Of a stretch of DNA of 59,830 bases, positions 44,886 through 54,915 are shown in pieces. This stretch comes from Rhizobium sp. Q54. Lineage in GTDB: Bacteria; Pseudomonadota; Alphaproteobacteria; Rhizobiales; Xanthobacteraceae. Below the pieces are notes generated by a model. The model ran no database searches, was not told where the DNA came from, and saw only the letters and a program-made list of their open reading frames with translations. Numbering within the stretch: position 1 is the stretch's first letter; each line of letters opens with the position of its first letter. Location: positions 1 through 59,830 of the forward strand of contig CAMAUC010000016.1 of assembly GCA_945861265.1 (NCBI GenBank), written 5' to 3'. Both the position numbers and the translations under genes were made by a program.

Positions 44886-46196
44886 TTATTCGGCAGGCGC
44901 CTTGTCCCAGGCGAGTTTGGGCGCATCAGTGCCGGCGACCGAGTAAAGCGCGCCCGGCGCATTGCGGGTTTTCTGGAACTGCTCGAGCGTCTCGCCGCGC
45001 ATGGCGGCATAGATGTGCAGGTTCGACACGCCGGTGACCGCGCCGAGTTTCTCCAGCATGAAGAAGCTGACGCCGTAGCGGATCATGGCGCGCCAGTCGC
45101 ACTTGCGGATCATGTCGCGTTCGACATCGCTCAAATCAGCGGCGGCAAAGGCCGTTTCCGGATCGGCGAGGAACGCCGCGCGCTTGTCCTGTTCAGTCAA
45201 TGCATGCAGGAACGAGTTGATACGAAAGCCCTTGACGCTGCGCGCCAGCGTGAACGGATAGGTGCCGGTCAAGGCCTCGGCGCCGGCCAACTGGTGGCCG
45301 ATATGGCGGCGATAATCGCTCTGGATATCGGCCACGGGAGCGAAGGCCTTGGGCGCGAGCGCCTCGTTCTCGTAAACCGCGGTGGCGATGCCGGTCATCG
45401 ACGGCAGATAATAGCTGCGGTGCACGCGCTTGATATTCGCCGACAACGCACCGCGCATCACCAGCCACATGATGACCTCGGCGCCTTCCATGCCGCCAAG
45501 GCGGGCATAGTCGGCCTGCGTCATGCGGGCCAAAGTCTCCGGGTCCTTTTCGATCAGGTCGAGAAACTGCTCGTCCCAGACGGTGTTGTTGAAGCCGGCG
45601 CGTTCGCCATGAACCTGGTGGCTGAGGCCGCCGGTGGCGACCAGCGCGACGCGCAGGTCTTCCGGATAGCTTTCGATCGCCTTGCGCAGCGATTTGCCGA
45701 GCTTGTAGCAGCGCATCGCCGAGGGAATCGGAAATTGCAGCACACCGACCTGCAGCGGCACGATGGCGCCCGGCCATTGCGGCTGGTGCGGCCACATCAT
45801 CGACAACGGCGAGAAGCAGCCATGGTCGAGCGGCTTGCCCTGAAAGAACGACATGTCGAATTCGTCGGCCATCAGCGCCGCGCCAATATGGTGCGAAAGG
45901 CCGGTATGGCCTTTGACCGGCGGCAGATCGCGTGTGCCGCCGCCTTCATCGGCGACTATGTAGCTGTCGCCGACGCCGAGCGCGAAGGCCGAATAATGAT
46001 CGAAGAAAAATGAGGTGACGTGGTCGTTATAGATGACGAACAGCACGTCCGGCTTCTTGTCGGCGAGCCATTGCTGCACCGGCTTGAAGTCGTCGAAGAT
46101 CGGCTTCCAGACGGGATCGTTCTCCTTGTGGCGGTCATAGGCGAAGCCGATGGTCGGGGTATGCGAAGCCGCGACCGCGCCGATGATGGTGGCCAT
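44886..46196 (-). CDS. Class III extradiol dioxygenase, gallate dioxygenase-like
   Basis: 436-aa protein with an N-terminal LigB-type catalytic domain (about 1-275) and a C-terminal LigA-like part (about 330-420). Iron ligands expected at His12 (AASHTPTIG) and His59 (IYNDHVTSFFFDH) are present, with a Glu in GGMEGAEVIMW. The fused B-A layout is that of gallate dioxygenases; a protocatechuate 4,5-dioxygenase activity is possible. Follows an aldehyde dehydrogenase by 11 bases. Confidence 0.83.
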   Translation of the reverse strand: MATIIGAVAASHTPTIGFAYDRHKENDPVWKPIFDDFKPVQQWLADKKPDVLFVIYNDHVTSFFFDHYSAFALGVGDSYIVADEGGGTRDLPPVKGHTGLSHHIGAALMADEFDMSFFQGKPLDHGCFSPLSMMWPHQPQWPGAIVPLQVGVLQFPIPSAMRCYKLGKSLRKAIESYPEDLRVALVATGGLSHQVHGERAGFNNTVWDEQFLDLIEKDPETLARMTQADYARLGGMEGAEVIMWLVMRGALSANIKRVHRSYYLPSMTGIATAVYENEALAPKAFAPVADIQSDYRRHIGHQLAGAEALTGTYPFTLARSVKGFRINSFLHALTEQDKRAAFLADPETAFAAADLSDVERDMIRKCDWRAMIRYGVSFFMLEKLGAVTGVSNLHIYAAMRGETLEQFQKTRNAPGALYSVAGTDAPKLAWDKAPAE

Positions 46197-46207
46197 GTTC
46201 TATGTCC

Positions 46208-47701
46208 TTATAGCTTGATGCAGACGTTGGTCAGCTCGGTATAGAAGGCGAGCGAATGCACGCCGCCTTCGCGACCGATGCCGGATTGCTTGGTGCCGCC
46301 GAACGGCGTGCGCAGATCGCGCAGGAACCAGCTATTGACCCAAACGATGCCGGCCTCAATGCGGCCGGCGACCCGGTGTGCGCGCGTGAGGTTCGTCGTC
46401 CACACCGCGGCGGCCAGCCCGTAGTCGAGCGCATTGGCGCGTGTGATGACTTCGTCCTCGCTGTCGAACGGCGAGATGTGGCAGCACGGCCCGAAGATTT
46501 CTTCGGTGACGGTGACGGCCGTGTCGGGCAGGCCGGTCCAGATCGTCGGCTGCACAAAGGCGCCTTTCGCCATCGCGTCAGGCATTTTTGGCGCGCCGCC
46601 GCCGGTGACAACGGTCGCGCCCTCGGTGACCGCCTTGGCGTAATAGGAGAGAACCTTGTTGCGGTGTTCCTGGCTGATCAGCGGGCCCATCGTGGTCGCG
46701 GCGTCTTCCGGCGCGCCGATCTTGAGCTTCTCGGCGCGCTCTTTCAGCGCGGCAACAAATTTGTCGAATAGCGGTCGCTCAACAAAGACGCGCTCGGTAC
46801 CCAGACAAACCTGACCGGCATTGGCGAAGCACGAGCGCATCGTGCCTTCCAGCGCCGCCTCGAGATCGCAGTCGGCAAATATAATCGCGGGGTTCTTGCC
46901 GCCCATTTCCAGCGACACCGGGCGGGCGCCGTCGGCGGCGGCTTTCATGATCGCCGCGCCGGTGCGCGTTTCGCCTGTAAAAGTGATGGCGCTGACGCCC
47001 GGGTGGCGGGTCAGAAATTCGCCGGCCGAATCCGGGCCGAAGCCGTGCACGACATTATAGACGCCCTTCGGCACGCCGACCGTGTTCATGACTTCGCCGA
47101 GCAAGGTCGCGGTCTGCGGCGTTTCCTCGGACGGCTTGACCACCACAGTGTTGCCGCAAGCCAAGGCCGGCGCGACCTTCCAGGTCATCAGCAGCAGCGG
47201 CAGGTTCCACGGACAGACCACGCCGACAACGCCAATGGGGCGGCGCAGGGCATAGTTGATGGCGCCAGCGCCATCCGGCGTCGCCATCTCGAAGAATTCG
47301 GTCGAACCATTCTTGATGGTGTCGGCGAACACCTTGAAGTTCGCGGCGCCGCGCGGGATGTCGAGATGACGCGCGAGCGACAGCGGCTTGCCGGTGTCGG
47401 CAACCTCGGCCTCGAGAAATTCGTCGAAGCGCTTGTTGATCTCGTTGGCCACCGCATACAGCATGTCGGCGCGCGCGGCCAAAGTCAGCGAGCCCCAGGG
47501 ACCGTGCAGGGCGGCGCGCGCGGCCTTCACCGCGGCATCGACTTCGCTCTTGCCGGCTTCGCAGATGCGGGCAATCAAGGCGCCGGTTACGGGCGAGTAT
47601 TTGTCGAAAGTTTTTCCGCTTGCGGCCGCGACAAAATCGCCGGCAATGAAATTGCGGATATCCTTGACCGCGGTGTCCGGCTGGCGCGTGACGTCGAGCA
47701 T
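46208..47701 (-). CDS. Aldehyde dehydrogenase, 2-hydroxymuconic semialdehyde type
   Basis: 497-aa NAD-dependent aldehyde dehydrogenase. The catalytic Cys is in CFANAGQVCLGTERV, the general-base Glu in SLEMGGKNPA, and CPWNLPLLLMTWK lines the coenzyme site. The C-terminus SGIGREGGVHSLAFYTEL matches 2-hydroxymuconic semialdehyde dehydrogenases of meta-cleavage pathways. Its pairing with the dioxygenase supports a ring-cleavage role. Confidence 0.85.
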   Translation of the reverse strand: MLDVTRQPDTAVKDIRNFIAGDFVAAASGKTFDKYSPVTGALIARICEAGKSEVDAAVKAARAALHGPWGSLTLAARADMLYAVANEINKRFDEFLEAEVADTGKPLSLARHLDIPRGAANFKVFADTIKNGSTEFFEMATPDGAGAINYALRRPIGVVGVVCPWNLPLLLMTWKVAPALACGNTVVVKPSEETPQTATLLGEVMNTVGVPKGVYNVVHGFGPDSAGEFLTRHPGVSAITFTGETRTGAAIMKAAADGARPVSLEMGGKNPAIIFADCDLEAALEGTMRSCFANAGQVCLGTERVFVERPLFDKFVAALKERAEKLKIGAPEDAATTMGPLISQEHRNKVLSYYAKAVTEGATVVTGGGAPKMPDAMAKGAFVQPTIWTGLPDTAVTVTEEIFGPCCHISPFDSEDEVITRANALDYGLAAAVWTTNLTRAHRVAGRIEAGIVWVNSWFLRDLRTPFGGTKQSGIGREGGVHSLAFYTELTNVCIKL

Positions 47702-47793
47702 GTTTCTTCCCCGAAAACCGAGCGTATTTTATGGTCCGGGGAGGATGGTAACTCGCGCAACCGTCGGCCTTGATCTAGATCAACCGGGTGGCT

Positions 47794-48090
47794 TCACAAC
47801 AGCGTGGGGATCAGGTCGTCGGCCTTGACCCGCAAGCGCTCTTTCACAGCCGCGACGATGCGATCGCGGTGGCAGGCGCGCGGGTCGCGGCAATAGCAGA
47901 GCAAGGCGATGCGCTTACCCGACTTGATCAGCGCCAGCAATTCGTCAAGCGCGGTCTGGGCGTCGGGCCGCGTGAGTTCGCGCAAAACTGCCGGCACGGT
48001 CGCCTGCTCTTAGCCGATCGTGAACAGCGCCGGCGTTTTCCTCGGCGTCCCCTTTTTGGGTGCAGCCTTCTTCGCGGTCTTCGCCATCAT
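47794..48090 (-). pseudogene. DUF488 family pseudogene
   Basis: One continuous frame reads MMAKTAKKAAPKKGTPRKTP-ALFTIG, a TAA stop (48012-48010), then EQATVPAVLREL and RPDAQTALDELL-ALIKSGKRIALLCYCRDP-RACHRDRIVAAV. Intact DUF488 proteins begin LFTIGYE and end with a CxRDPxxCHR motif, so the stop replaces Tyr. About 80 residues normally lying between are also missing. Both lesions are consistent with decay. Its ATG is immediately coupled to the upstream DUF72 stop (ATGA). Confidence 0.8.
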
Positions 48091-48890
48091 TTCAGCCTTT
48101 CGATCAGCGCCATCGCCGCCGCCGGCGCACGCAGTTTGGCCTCGTGGATGAAATACAGAAAGACGTCGCGCGGCACCTTCTCCGGCTTCTTCTTGTCGAT
48201 GCGCGGCAGGTCGACGGGCGCGCCGCCTTTGAGCCACGTCTTGACGCGCGCGGCCCAGGCGTCGAGCGCCTTCGGCGGGTAACCGGCTTTCAATTTCTCG
48301 TTGCCCTTTTGCAGGCGCGCGTAAACAAAATCGGCGGTGACATCGGCGATCTCGGCATAGGTGTCATGCTCGGCGTAGCAGACGGCGACATTGTGTGCGC
48401 GCGCCAGGGCGATGAAGGCGGACGCCTTGAAGCTGTCGTTGCGGACTTCGACGACGTGACGCAGCGTATGGCCGTCGAATTCATGCGGCAGCAGTTCAAG
48501 GAATCTGCCGAAATCGGCTTCATCGAATTTCTTGTGCGGCGCGAATTGCCAGAGCAGGGGGCCGAGCTTCGGACCCAGTTCGGTGATACCGGAATTGAGG
48601 AAGCGTTTGATCGAATCGCCGGCCTCGGCGAGTACGCGGCGATTGACGGCGTAGCGCGGGCCCTTCAAAGAAAATACGAAATCATCCGGTACTTCCGATG
48701 CCCACCTGGCAAAGGTCTTCGGCGATTGTGTCGAATAAAACGTGCCATTGACCTCGATCGAGGTCAGCTTTTGTCCAGCATATTCAAGCTCGCGCGCGTG
48801 TTTGAGTCCCTTGGGATAGAACACGCCGCGCCACGGCTCGTAGGTCCAGCCGCCGACGCCGATGTAAGGTTTCGTTAAGCTTTTCGTCAT
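48087..48890 (-). CDS. DUF72 family protein
   Basis: 267-aa TIM-barrel-like protein. PYIGVGGWTYEPWRG at the N-terminus, EVNGTFYSTQSP near 45 and DDFVFSLKGPR near 66 match DUF72, and DVFLYFIHEAK lies near the end. Function unproven; a nuclease or nucleotide-related role has been suggested for the family. The ATG at 48890 is chosen over a GTG at 48911. Its TGA overlaps the first ATG of the DUF488 pseudogene, showing a former operon. Confidence 0.85.
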   Translation of the reverse strand: MTKSLTKPYIGVGGWTYEPWRGVFYPKGLKHARELEYAGQKLTSIEVNGTFYSTQSPKTFARWASEVPDDFVFSLKGPRYAVNRRVLAEAGDSIKRFLNSGITELGPKLGPLLWQFAPHKKFDEADFGRFLELLPHEFDGHTLRHVVEVRNDSFKASAFIALARAHNVAVCYAEHDTYAEIADVTADFVYARLQKGNEKLKAGYPPKALDAWAARVKTWLKGGAPVDLPRIDKKKPEKVPRDVFLYFIHEAKLRAPAAAMALIERLK

Positions 48891-49049
48891 CTTAAGGTCA
48901 CACTTGCCCACTATACAAAATACAAGTGGTGAGGCGGTCTAACGATCCCTCATCCGACGGCCACGATGAAATGCCAGGCGACGGCGGATGTACCCGCGCC
49001 TCATTTCGTTTGTGGTCGTTTCTGTTTCTGGCCACTGATCCGAGTCCTA

Positions 49050-49730
49050 TCATGCCGGCGAGGCCGCGCTCAGCTTGGCGTTGGCGACGCGCAGCGCGGC
49101 GTTTTCCTCTTCAAGACTTCGAATGGTGTGGAACAGCCGCGCTGTCGACAACTGCAACAAGTAGAAACCGAAAGTCGGATTCTGGAAATAAAGCTCCATG
49201 ACATTGTCGTAGGAGATCGCCAGCGTTTCGACGCGCTCGATGCACTCCACGGTAGCGGTGCGGGTTCGGCCGGGCTCCAGCAGGCCGAGTTCGCCGATGA
49301 CACTGCCGGCACCCATCTCGATATTGGGCTCGACGACGCGGCAGCGTCCGGAAATGACAAAGTGCAATTCGGTCGCCGCGTCGCCCTTGCGAAACAGTAC
49401 CGTGCCGGCTTCGAAGCGCCGCTCGGTGCTGAACGGCTTCAGCCACTCCATCGACAGATCGCCATTGGCGGCTTCGTTCACCTGCCTGATCAACCGCTTC
49501 ATCTGGACGAAGCGCACCACATTGATCGGCAGCAGGATGATGTGGAGGATCAGGGTGGGGTAGATCGTGGCCAGGATCGAATAGGCGATGAACAGCGCGT
49601 TGGTGATCATGGCGATCAGACGCAGCGGGATCATCGTCTTCATCAGATAGCCGGCGATGTTGGCCAGCACCGCGATGGCAGCAATAAAATTGACGATACC
49701 GATGTCTTCTAGCGACGTAGGCCAATGCAT
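49050..49730 (-). CDS. Membrane protein with cyclic-nucleotide-binding domain
   Basis: 226-aa protein. The first 85 residues contain three helices (IVNFIAAIAVLANIAGYL, then MITNALFIAYSILATIY and TLILHIILLPINVVRFV). A CNMP-binding domain follows (about 110-195): GTVLFRKGDAATELHFVISG and GAGSVIGELGLLEPGRTRTA. The last 25 residues form a coiled-coil-like heptad run. The domain likely senses cAMP or a related ligand at the membrane. The ATG at 49730 puts the helices at the N-terminus. Confidence 0.82.
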   Translation of the reverse strand: MHWPTSLEDIGIVNFIAAIAVLANIAGYLMKTMIPLRLIAMITNALFIAYSILATIYPTLILHIILLPINVVRFVQMKRLIRQVNEAANGDLSMEWLKPFSTERRFEAGTVLFRKGDAATELHFVISGRCRVVEPNIEMGAGSVIGELGLLEPGRTRTATVECIERVETLAISYDNVMELYFQNPTFGFYLLQLSTARLFHTIRSLEEENAALRVANAKLSAASPA

Positions 49731-49786
49731 GTTCGTTCTTCTGGACAGGGGTCTCGGGGGCGCCGGTAACAGGCTAGCCAAAGCGA

Positions 49787-49812
49787 AAGGCCCGGGAAAT
49801 CTCCCGGGCCTT
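49787..49812 (-). terminator. Terminator after groEL
   Basis: AAGGCCCGGGA and TCCCGGGCCTT form an 11-bp stem. On the minus strand it is followed by TCGCTTT, a moderate T-tract. It lies 30 bases past the groEL stop. Confidence 0.75.
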
Positions 49813-49841
49813 CTTTATTTTTGCGTTGAGCGAAGCGTGGA

Positions 49842-51616
<1,775 letters not shown>

Positions 51617-51625
51617 GCTTAAGCC

Positions 51626-51943
51626 TCAGGCGGCTTTTTTCTTGGTGGCGGCGCCACCTTCGATCACGCCCATGACGTCGGATTCCTTCATGATCAGGAG
51701 ATCCTGGCCGTCGATCTTGACCTCGGTGCCCGACCATTTGCCGAACAGCACGATCTCGCCGACCTTGACGTCGAGCGGGGTCAGCTTGCCGGCTTCGTCA
51801 CGGCCACCGGGACCGACGGCGATGACTTCGCCCTGCGACGGCTTCTCTTGCGCTGAGTCGGGGATAATGATGCCACCGGCAGTCTTTTCCTCGGCATCGA
51901 TGCGCTTGACGACGATGCGGTCGTGAAGCGGGCGGAACTTCAT
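51626..51943 (-). CDS. groES: Co-chaperonin GroES
   Basis: 105-aa subunit of the GroES heptamer. [20 protein letters not shown] at the start, the mobile loop [18 protein letters not shown] and [19 protein letters not shown] are typical. The ATG at 51943 is chosen because the upstream frame runs into the leader and CIRCE. First gene of the groESL operon. Confidence 0.98.
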   Translation of the reverse strand: MKFRPLHDRIVVKRIDAEEKTAGGIIIPDSAQEKPSQGEVIAVGPGGRDEAGKLTPLDVKVGEIVLFGKWSGTEVKIDGQDLLIMKESDVMGVIEGGAATKKKAA

Positions 51944-52314
51944 GGCAGTCCTCCAAAATAATTGAGCGATTTGAGTTTCGGGTTGGCGGCTAACCCTCAG
52001 CCGCAACCTGCACTGCAGATGGGTGAGGGCATTTTGGCCCGCAAGGGGCCTCGGCCGGGTTTTTAGCACTCATTTCCGGCGAGTGCCAACAATTCCATAA
52101 GTGACTGACGGACAATGGTTAATGGCCTTCGAAACCGCGGGGCCGGGTTCTGCATTGGCATTTGCGAGTTCCGAGGAGGTATCGCATCACCTGTTAGCAA
52201 ACTGCCTTGCATGCTGCTAACGCCTTGATTTTAAACAGATTGTTTATCGTTTTGGCTTGCAATGCCTAGAGCCGGGACCGGAAGATTGGAGTTCGATTCA
52301 AACGGAGGACGACA
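51944..52314. other. Divergent groES/usg intergenic region
   Basis: 371 bases between the groES and usg starts. It holds the CIRCE site at 52063-52089 and presumably both promoters. I see no gene or further clear element in it. Confidence 0.5.
52063..52089. promoter_or_regulatory. CIRCE element (HrcA operator)
   Basis: TTAGCACTC, nine-base spacer, GAGTGCCAA: 17 of 18 conserved CIRCE bases. It lies in the groES leader and is the expected binding site of the heat-shock repressor HrcA. Confidence 0.95.
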
Positions 52315-52593
52315 ATGGGTTCGACCGTATCGCGTGACTTCGAGAAGCAGGTGGCCGGCTTCGGCCTGACGACGGCGCATATTCTCTACCGCCGCCCCGA
52401 TCACCGCTGGCTGCTTCAGTCCTATGTCTGGCAGGCCTACGATCTTTTCCCGCAATTTCCCGAGCTGCAGAAGTTTCTCGAATTCTGGCAGGCCAAGCTG
52501 GAAGGTCCGCTGGTCTCGGTCGAGGTTGCACACTCCAAGCTGATCAAGCCGGCCGAGATGAAGGCGATCAACGGCGAGTTCGTGCTGCATTAA
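52315..52593 (+). CDS. usg: Usg family protein
   Basis: 92-aa protein. The segment TTAHILYRRPDHRWLLQSYV then WQAYDLFPQFPELQKFLEFW matches the Usg-like family of alphaproteobacteria, first described upstream of tryptophan genes in Caulobacter. Function is unknown. A GGAGG ribosome site lies upstream. It stands alone here, divergent from groES. Confidence 0.85.
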   Translation: MGSTVSRDFEKQVAGFGLTTAHILYRRPDHRWLLQSYVWQAYDLFPQFPELQKFLEFWQAKLEGPLVSVEVAHSKLIKPAEMKAINGEFVLH

Positions 52594-52617
52594 ATCGACC
52601 GCCGCGCGCCTCGCTTG

Positions 52618-52756
52618 TTTACCCTCCCCTGGAGGGGGAGGGTCGCGAGCGATAGCGAGCGGGGTGGGGTGATCTTTTCGGCGCGACCTTCACCCCACCC
52701 CGAACGCTTTCACTATCGTTCAAGCGTTCGACCCTCCCCCTCCAGGGGAGGGTAAA
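52618..52756. repeat. Large inverted repeat
   Basis: 28-bp arms at 52618-52645 and 52729-52756 (TTTACCCTCCCCTGGAGG and its complement, extended by GGGAGGGTCG) are perfect. An inner pair CGGGGTGGGGTGA (52660-52672) and TCACCCCACCCCG (52690-52702) is also perfect. It resembles palindromic intergenic elements common in alphaproteobacteria. Confidence 0.8.
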
Positions 52757-52796
52757 AATAAAAATAAGAGCAGGCGCGATTCATCGCCCGTGTTTT

Positions 52797-53294
52797 TTTG
52801 CGGCGCCGGGTACGCCGTAGTCCGAAGCGCGCGCCTCTTAAAAAGAAGAGGGCGCGCGGAACGCCAGGGGTCCCGGGGGACCCACGGGCCTCGACGCCTC
52901 GCGACATCGAGGCATGTCGTCCTCCTTCGCTCCTTGCGGAGCTACGAAGGATTTTAGATCCGCAAGTCCACCAGGTCCTGGCGTCCCGCGCGCGGTGTTT
53001 GTTAGGTTTGCTCCGCTCCGCCCCCGGTGGACTATCCATTTCAGGCGGCCTCTCTTCACGATCGGCCGCTTGACCACCGCTGGGGGCCTGACGGACGTGA
53101 CATCCATTTGGCTGGATGCGTATCGCCCGCCGCCAAAGAGGCCTCGGCGACGCACGGGGAGGTGCGCCGGGACGGAGCGGCTTGGACCGCCGGGGAGGGG
53201 AAAATCGCGCCGCATCTCCAGCGCTCCCACCCGGCCACCGCTCCCCGCCCCGCATCTGAAGATGCTGTACAGACACCCCTCATTGGGGCGGGAT
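52797..53294 (-). ncRNA. Candidate structured non-coding RNA (boundaries uncertain)
   Basis: The 994-bp gap 52594-53587 has no credible gene. Beyond the inverted repeat it holds several strong stems: CCCGCCCC/GGGGCGGG (53244-53292) with an inner GCATCT/AGATGC, GCCTCGA/TCGAGGC (52888-52913), TCCTTCG/CGAAGGA (52923-52951) and a 12-bp GC stem (52828-52858). The first begins two bases from the predicted start point of a consensus promoter. Overlapping open frames on both strands are Arg/Pro/Gly-rich with no domain. It could instead be a repeated or relic element. Confidence 0.3.
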
Positions 53295-53300
53295 AAACGG

Positions 53301-53329
53301 TATATAAACCTAGGTTTTAAAACAGTCAA
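53301..53329 (-). promoter_or_regulatory. Consensus sigma-70 promoter
   Basis: Minus-strand TTGACT (53329-53324), exactly 17 bases, then TATATA (53306-53301). The spacer contains most of the palindrome AAACCTAGGTTT (53306-53317). The start point would be near 53294, at the foot of the first hairpin. This AT-rich patch stands out sharply from GC-rich surroundings. Confidence 0.55.
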
Positions 53330-53587
53330 GAGGCCTTATCTGGGTTCCTCCCGCCGGGGGCGGGGGCAAATCGGGTTGCACCCGCATCCTGAACAAACTC
53401 CTGCTTTTTCCAGCAAATCAGTTTGGCATCGCGGCGCGGCAAGCTCGCCTAACGGCGCGGTAAGCGGAACGTAAACCGCGACGGCGTTTCACGCGGTGTT
53501 GCTTCAGCGCGATTTAAGTTTTTCCACGCAGTATGCTTGGCAATAGCGTCCAGCCAATCGACGCGGATTCGGCCAGTGAGTTCGTTC

Positions 53588-54682
53588 ATGCCTTCTCGCG
53601 CGCAACAAAATACGCCACACGCCACACTGGCCGCCGATCTGGCGGCGCTCGCATCCGAGCCGACGTCGGAAAAGCGGCTTGAGCTGTTGCGGCGCATAAC
53701 CGACGCCTATATCGATCAGGGCGACCGCTGCACCGCGGCCGAGCAATACTTGTTCAATGAAGTCGTCAGCCAATTGCTCGACAAGGTCTCCAGCGCCGGC
53801 CGCGCGACCGCTTCGGAGAAGTTGTCGAAGCTTAAGTCGTTGCCGGTTGAACTCGCCAGCAGGCTGGCGGCGGACGGCGACATCGCCGTGGCGCGGCCGA
53901 TGATCCGCGACTACGGCCCGCTGCCGGAGCGCATTCTGCTCGACGTGTCGATGACTGCGTCGCAGGAGCATCTGCACGCCATTGCCGCACGCCCGCTGGT
54001 GACGCCGCCGGTCAGCGACGTCGTGGTCAAGCGCGGCGACCGCAACACGATCCAGACCTTAGCCGCCAACCGCGGCGCGCAGTTCTCCGATTTCGGCATG
54101 CAGCGGCTTATCGACAAATCCGAAGGCGACAGCGAGCTTCAGGAATTGATCGTGGCGCGCACCGATCTGTCGCTGACCGCCATCGGCAGGTTGTTGCCGC
54201 TGATTTCCGACGAACTGGCCAGCCGCCTGCGCGCCACCGCCGGGTCTGTCGACGACGCCGCTGTCGCGAAACATGTGGGCGAGTGGGCCGCCGACCGCCA
54301 GAAGAATTCGGCGCGTACCGACGCCTATATCGAAGGCATCCGCACCGGCGATCTAAACCCCAACGACATCATCGGCGAACTGGTAAGCGGCAAGCGGCTG
54401 CTCGACGCCGCGACCGTGCTGGCGGCCATCGTCGGGCTCGATCGCTTTTACACCTTCAATCTTCTGACCAGCGGCAAGATTCATTCGGCGCTGTTGCTGC
54501 TGCGCGCGGTCGGCCTGTCCTGGACGGTGGTCGACGCCTTCATCAAGCTGCGCATCGCCAAGGCCGGGCTCTACGACTACGAAACGCCGCCGGTGCGCGA
54601 CGACTACGAAGCGATCGCGCCGGAAGCGGCGCAGCGCGTCGTGCGCTTCATGAAGGTGCGGCGGACGGCGAAGGCGAGCTAG
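53588..54682 (+). CDS. DUF2336 family protein
   Basis: 364-aa largely helical protein. The repeating VSDVVVKRGDRNTIQTLAAN near residue 138 and RGAQFSDFGMQRLID are characteristic of DUF2336 proteins of Rhizobiales, which have HEAT-like helical repeats. Function unknown. The ATG at 53588 is chosen because the domain begins soon after. The last codons and the TAG stop overlap the palindromic element at 54678. Confidence 0.83.
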   Translation: MPSRAQQNTPHATLAADLAALASEPTSEKRLELLRRITDAYIDQGDRCTAAEQYLFNEVVSQLLDKVSSAGRATASEKLSKLKSLPVELASRLAADGDIAVARPMIRDYGPLPERILLDVSMTASQEHLHAIAARPLVTPPVSDVVVKRGDRNTIQTLAANRGAQFSDFGMQRLIDKSEGDSELQELIVARTDLSLTAIGRLLPLISDELASRLRATAGSVDDAAVAKHVGEWAADRQKNSARTDAYIEGIRTGDLNPNDIIGELVSGKRLLDAATVLAAIVGLDRFYTFNLLTSGKIHSALLLLRAVGLSWTVVDAFIKLRIAKAGLYDYETPPVRDDYEAIAPEAAQRVVRFMKVRRTAKAS

Positions 54683-54757
54683 TGGAGCGGATTTGACGTT
54701 CGCTACCCGTTTGCCGCGCCTATTTTAAGCGAACGTCAAATCCAAAGCTCCACTAGC
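54678..54757. repeat. CTAGTGG palindromic element 1
   Basis: 80 bp. Ends GCTAGTGGAGC/GCTCCACTAGC and inner arms GGATTTGACGTTCGCT/AGCGAACGTCAAATCC flank a short non-paired middle. It supplies the stop codon of the DUF2336 gene. MITE-like or REP-like in appearance. Confidence 0.8.
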
Positions 54758-54768
54758 AACAATAACTT

Positions 54769-54846
54769 GCTAGTGGTCCTTTGATTCTAACATTCGCAAA
54801 AGTGGCTCCGCGGATGGGATGCGAATGTTAGAATCGGACCACTAGC
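54769..54846. repeat. CTAGTGG palindromic element 2
   Basis: 78 bp. Ends GCTAGTGGTCC/GGACCACTAGC and inner arms GATTCTAACATTCGC/GCGAATGTTAGAATC. Aligned with element 1 (CTAGTGG ends, GAT-TT/CT-AC-TTCGC core), it is a diverged relative lying 11 bp away. Confidence 0.8.
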
Positions 54847-54860
54847 GCGGCCAACCATAA

Positions 54861-54896
54861 GAAAAGCCGTCCGGGATTTCTCCGGGACGGCTTTTG
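54861..54896. terminator. Bidirectional terminator
   Basis: AAAAGCCGTCC and GGACGGCTTTT form an 11-bp stem with a symmetrical inner loop, flanked by A-rich and T-rich tracts. It separates the convergent DUF2336 and SDR genes. Confidence 0.82.
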
Positions 54897-54915
54897 ATTT
54901 GCAGGCCCGAGAAAA

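Noticed and set aside
52713-53474. Protein-coding frames of 75-190 codons in the gap
   Set aside because: Frames overlap on both strands, are rich in Arg, Pro and Gly, lack ribosome sites, and one begins inside the predicted promoter.
52594-53587. tmRNA, RNase P or SRP RNA in the large gap
   Set aside because: No tag-coding segment, no RNase P core sequence and no SRP tetraloop region could be found.
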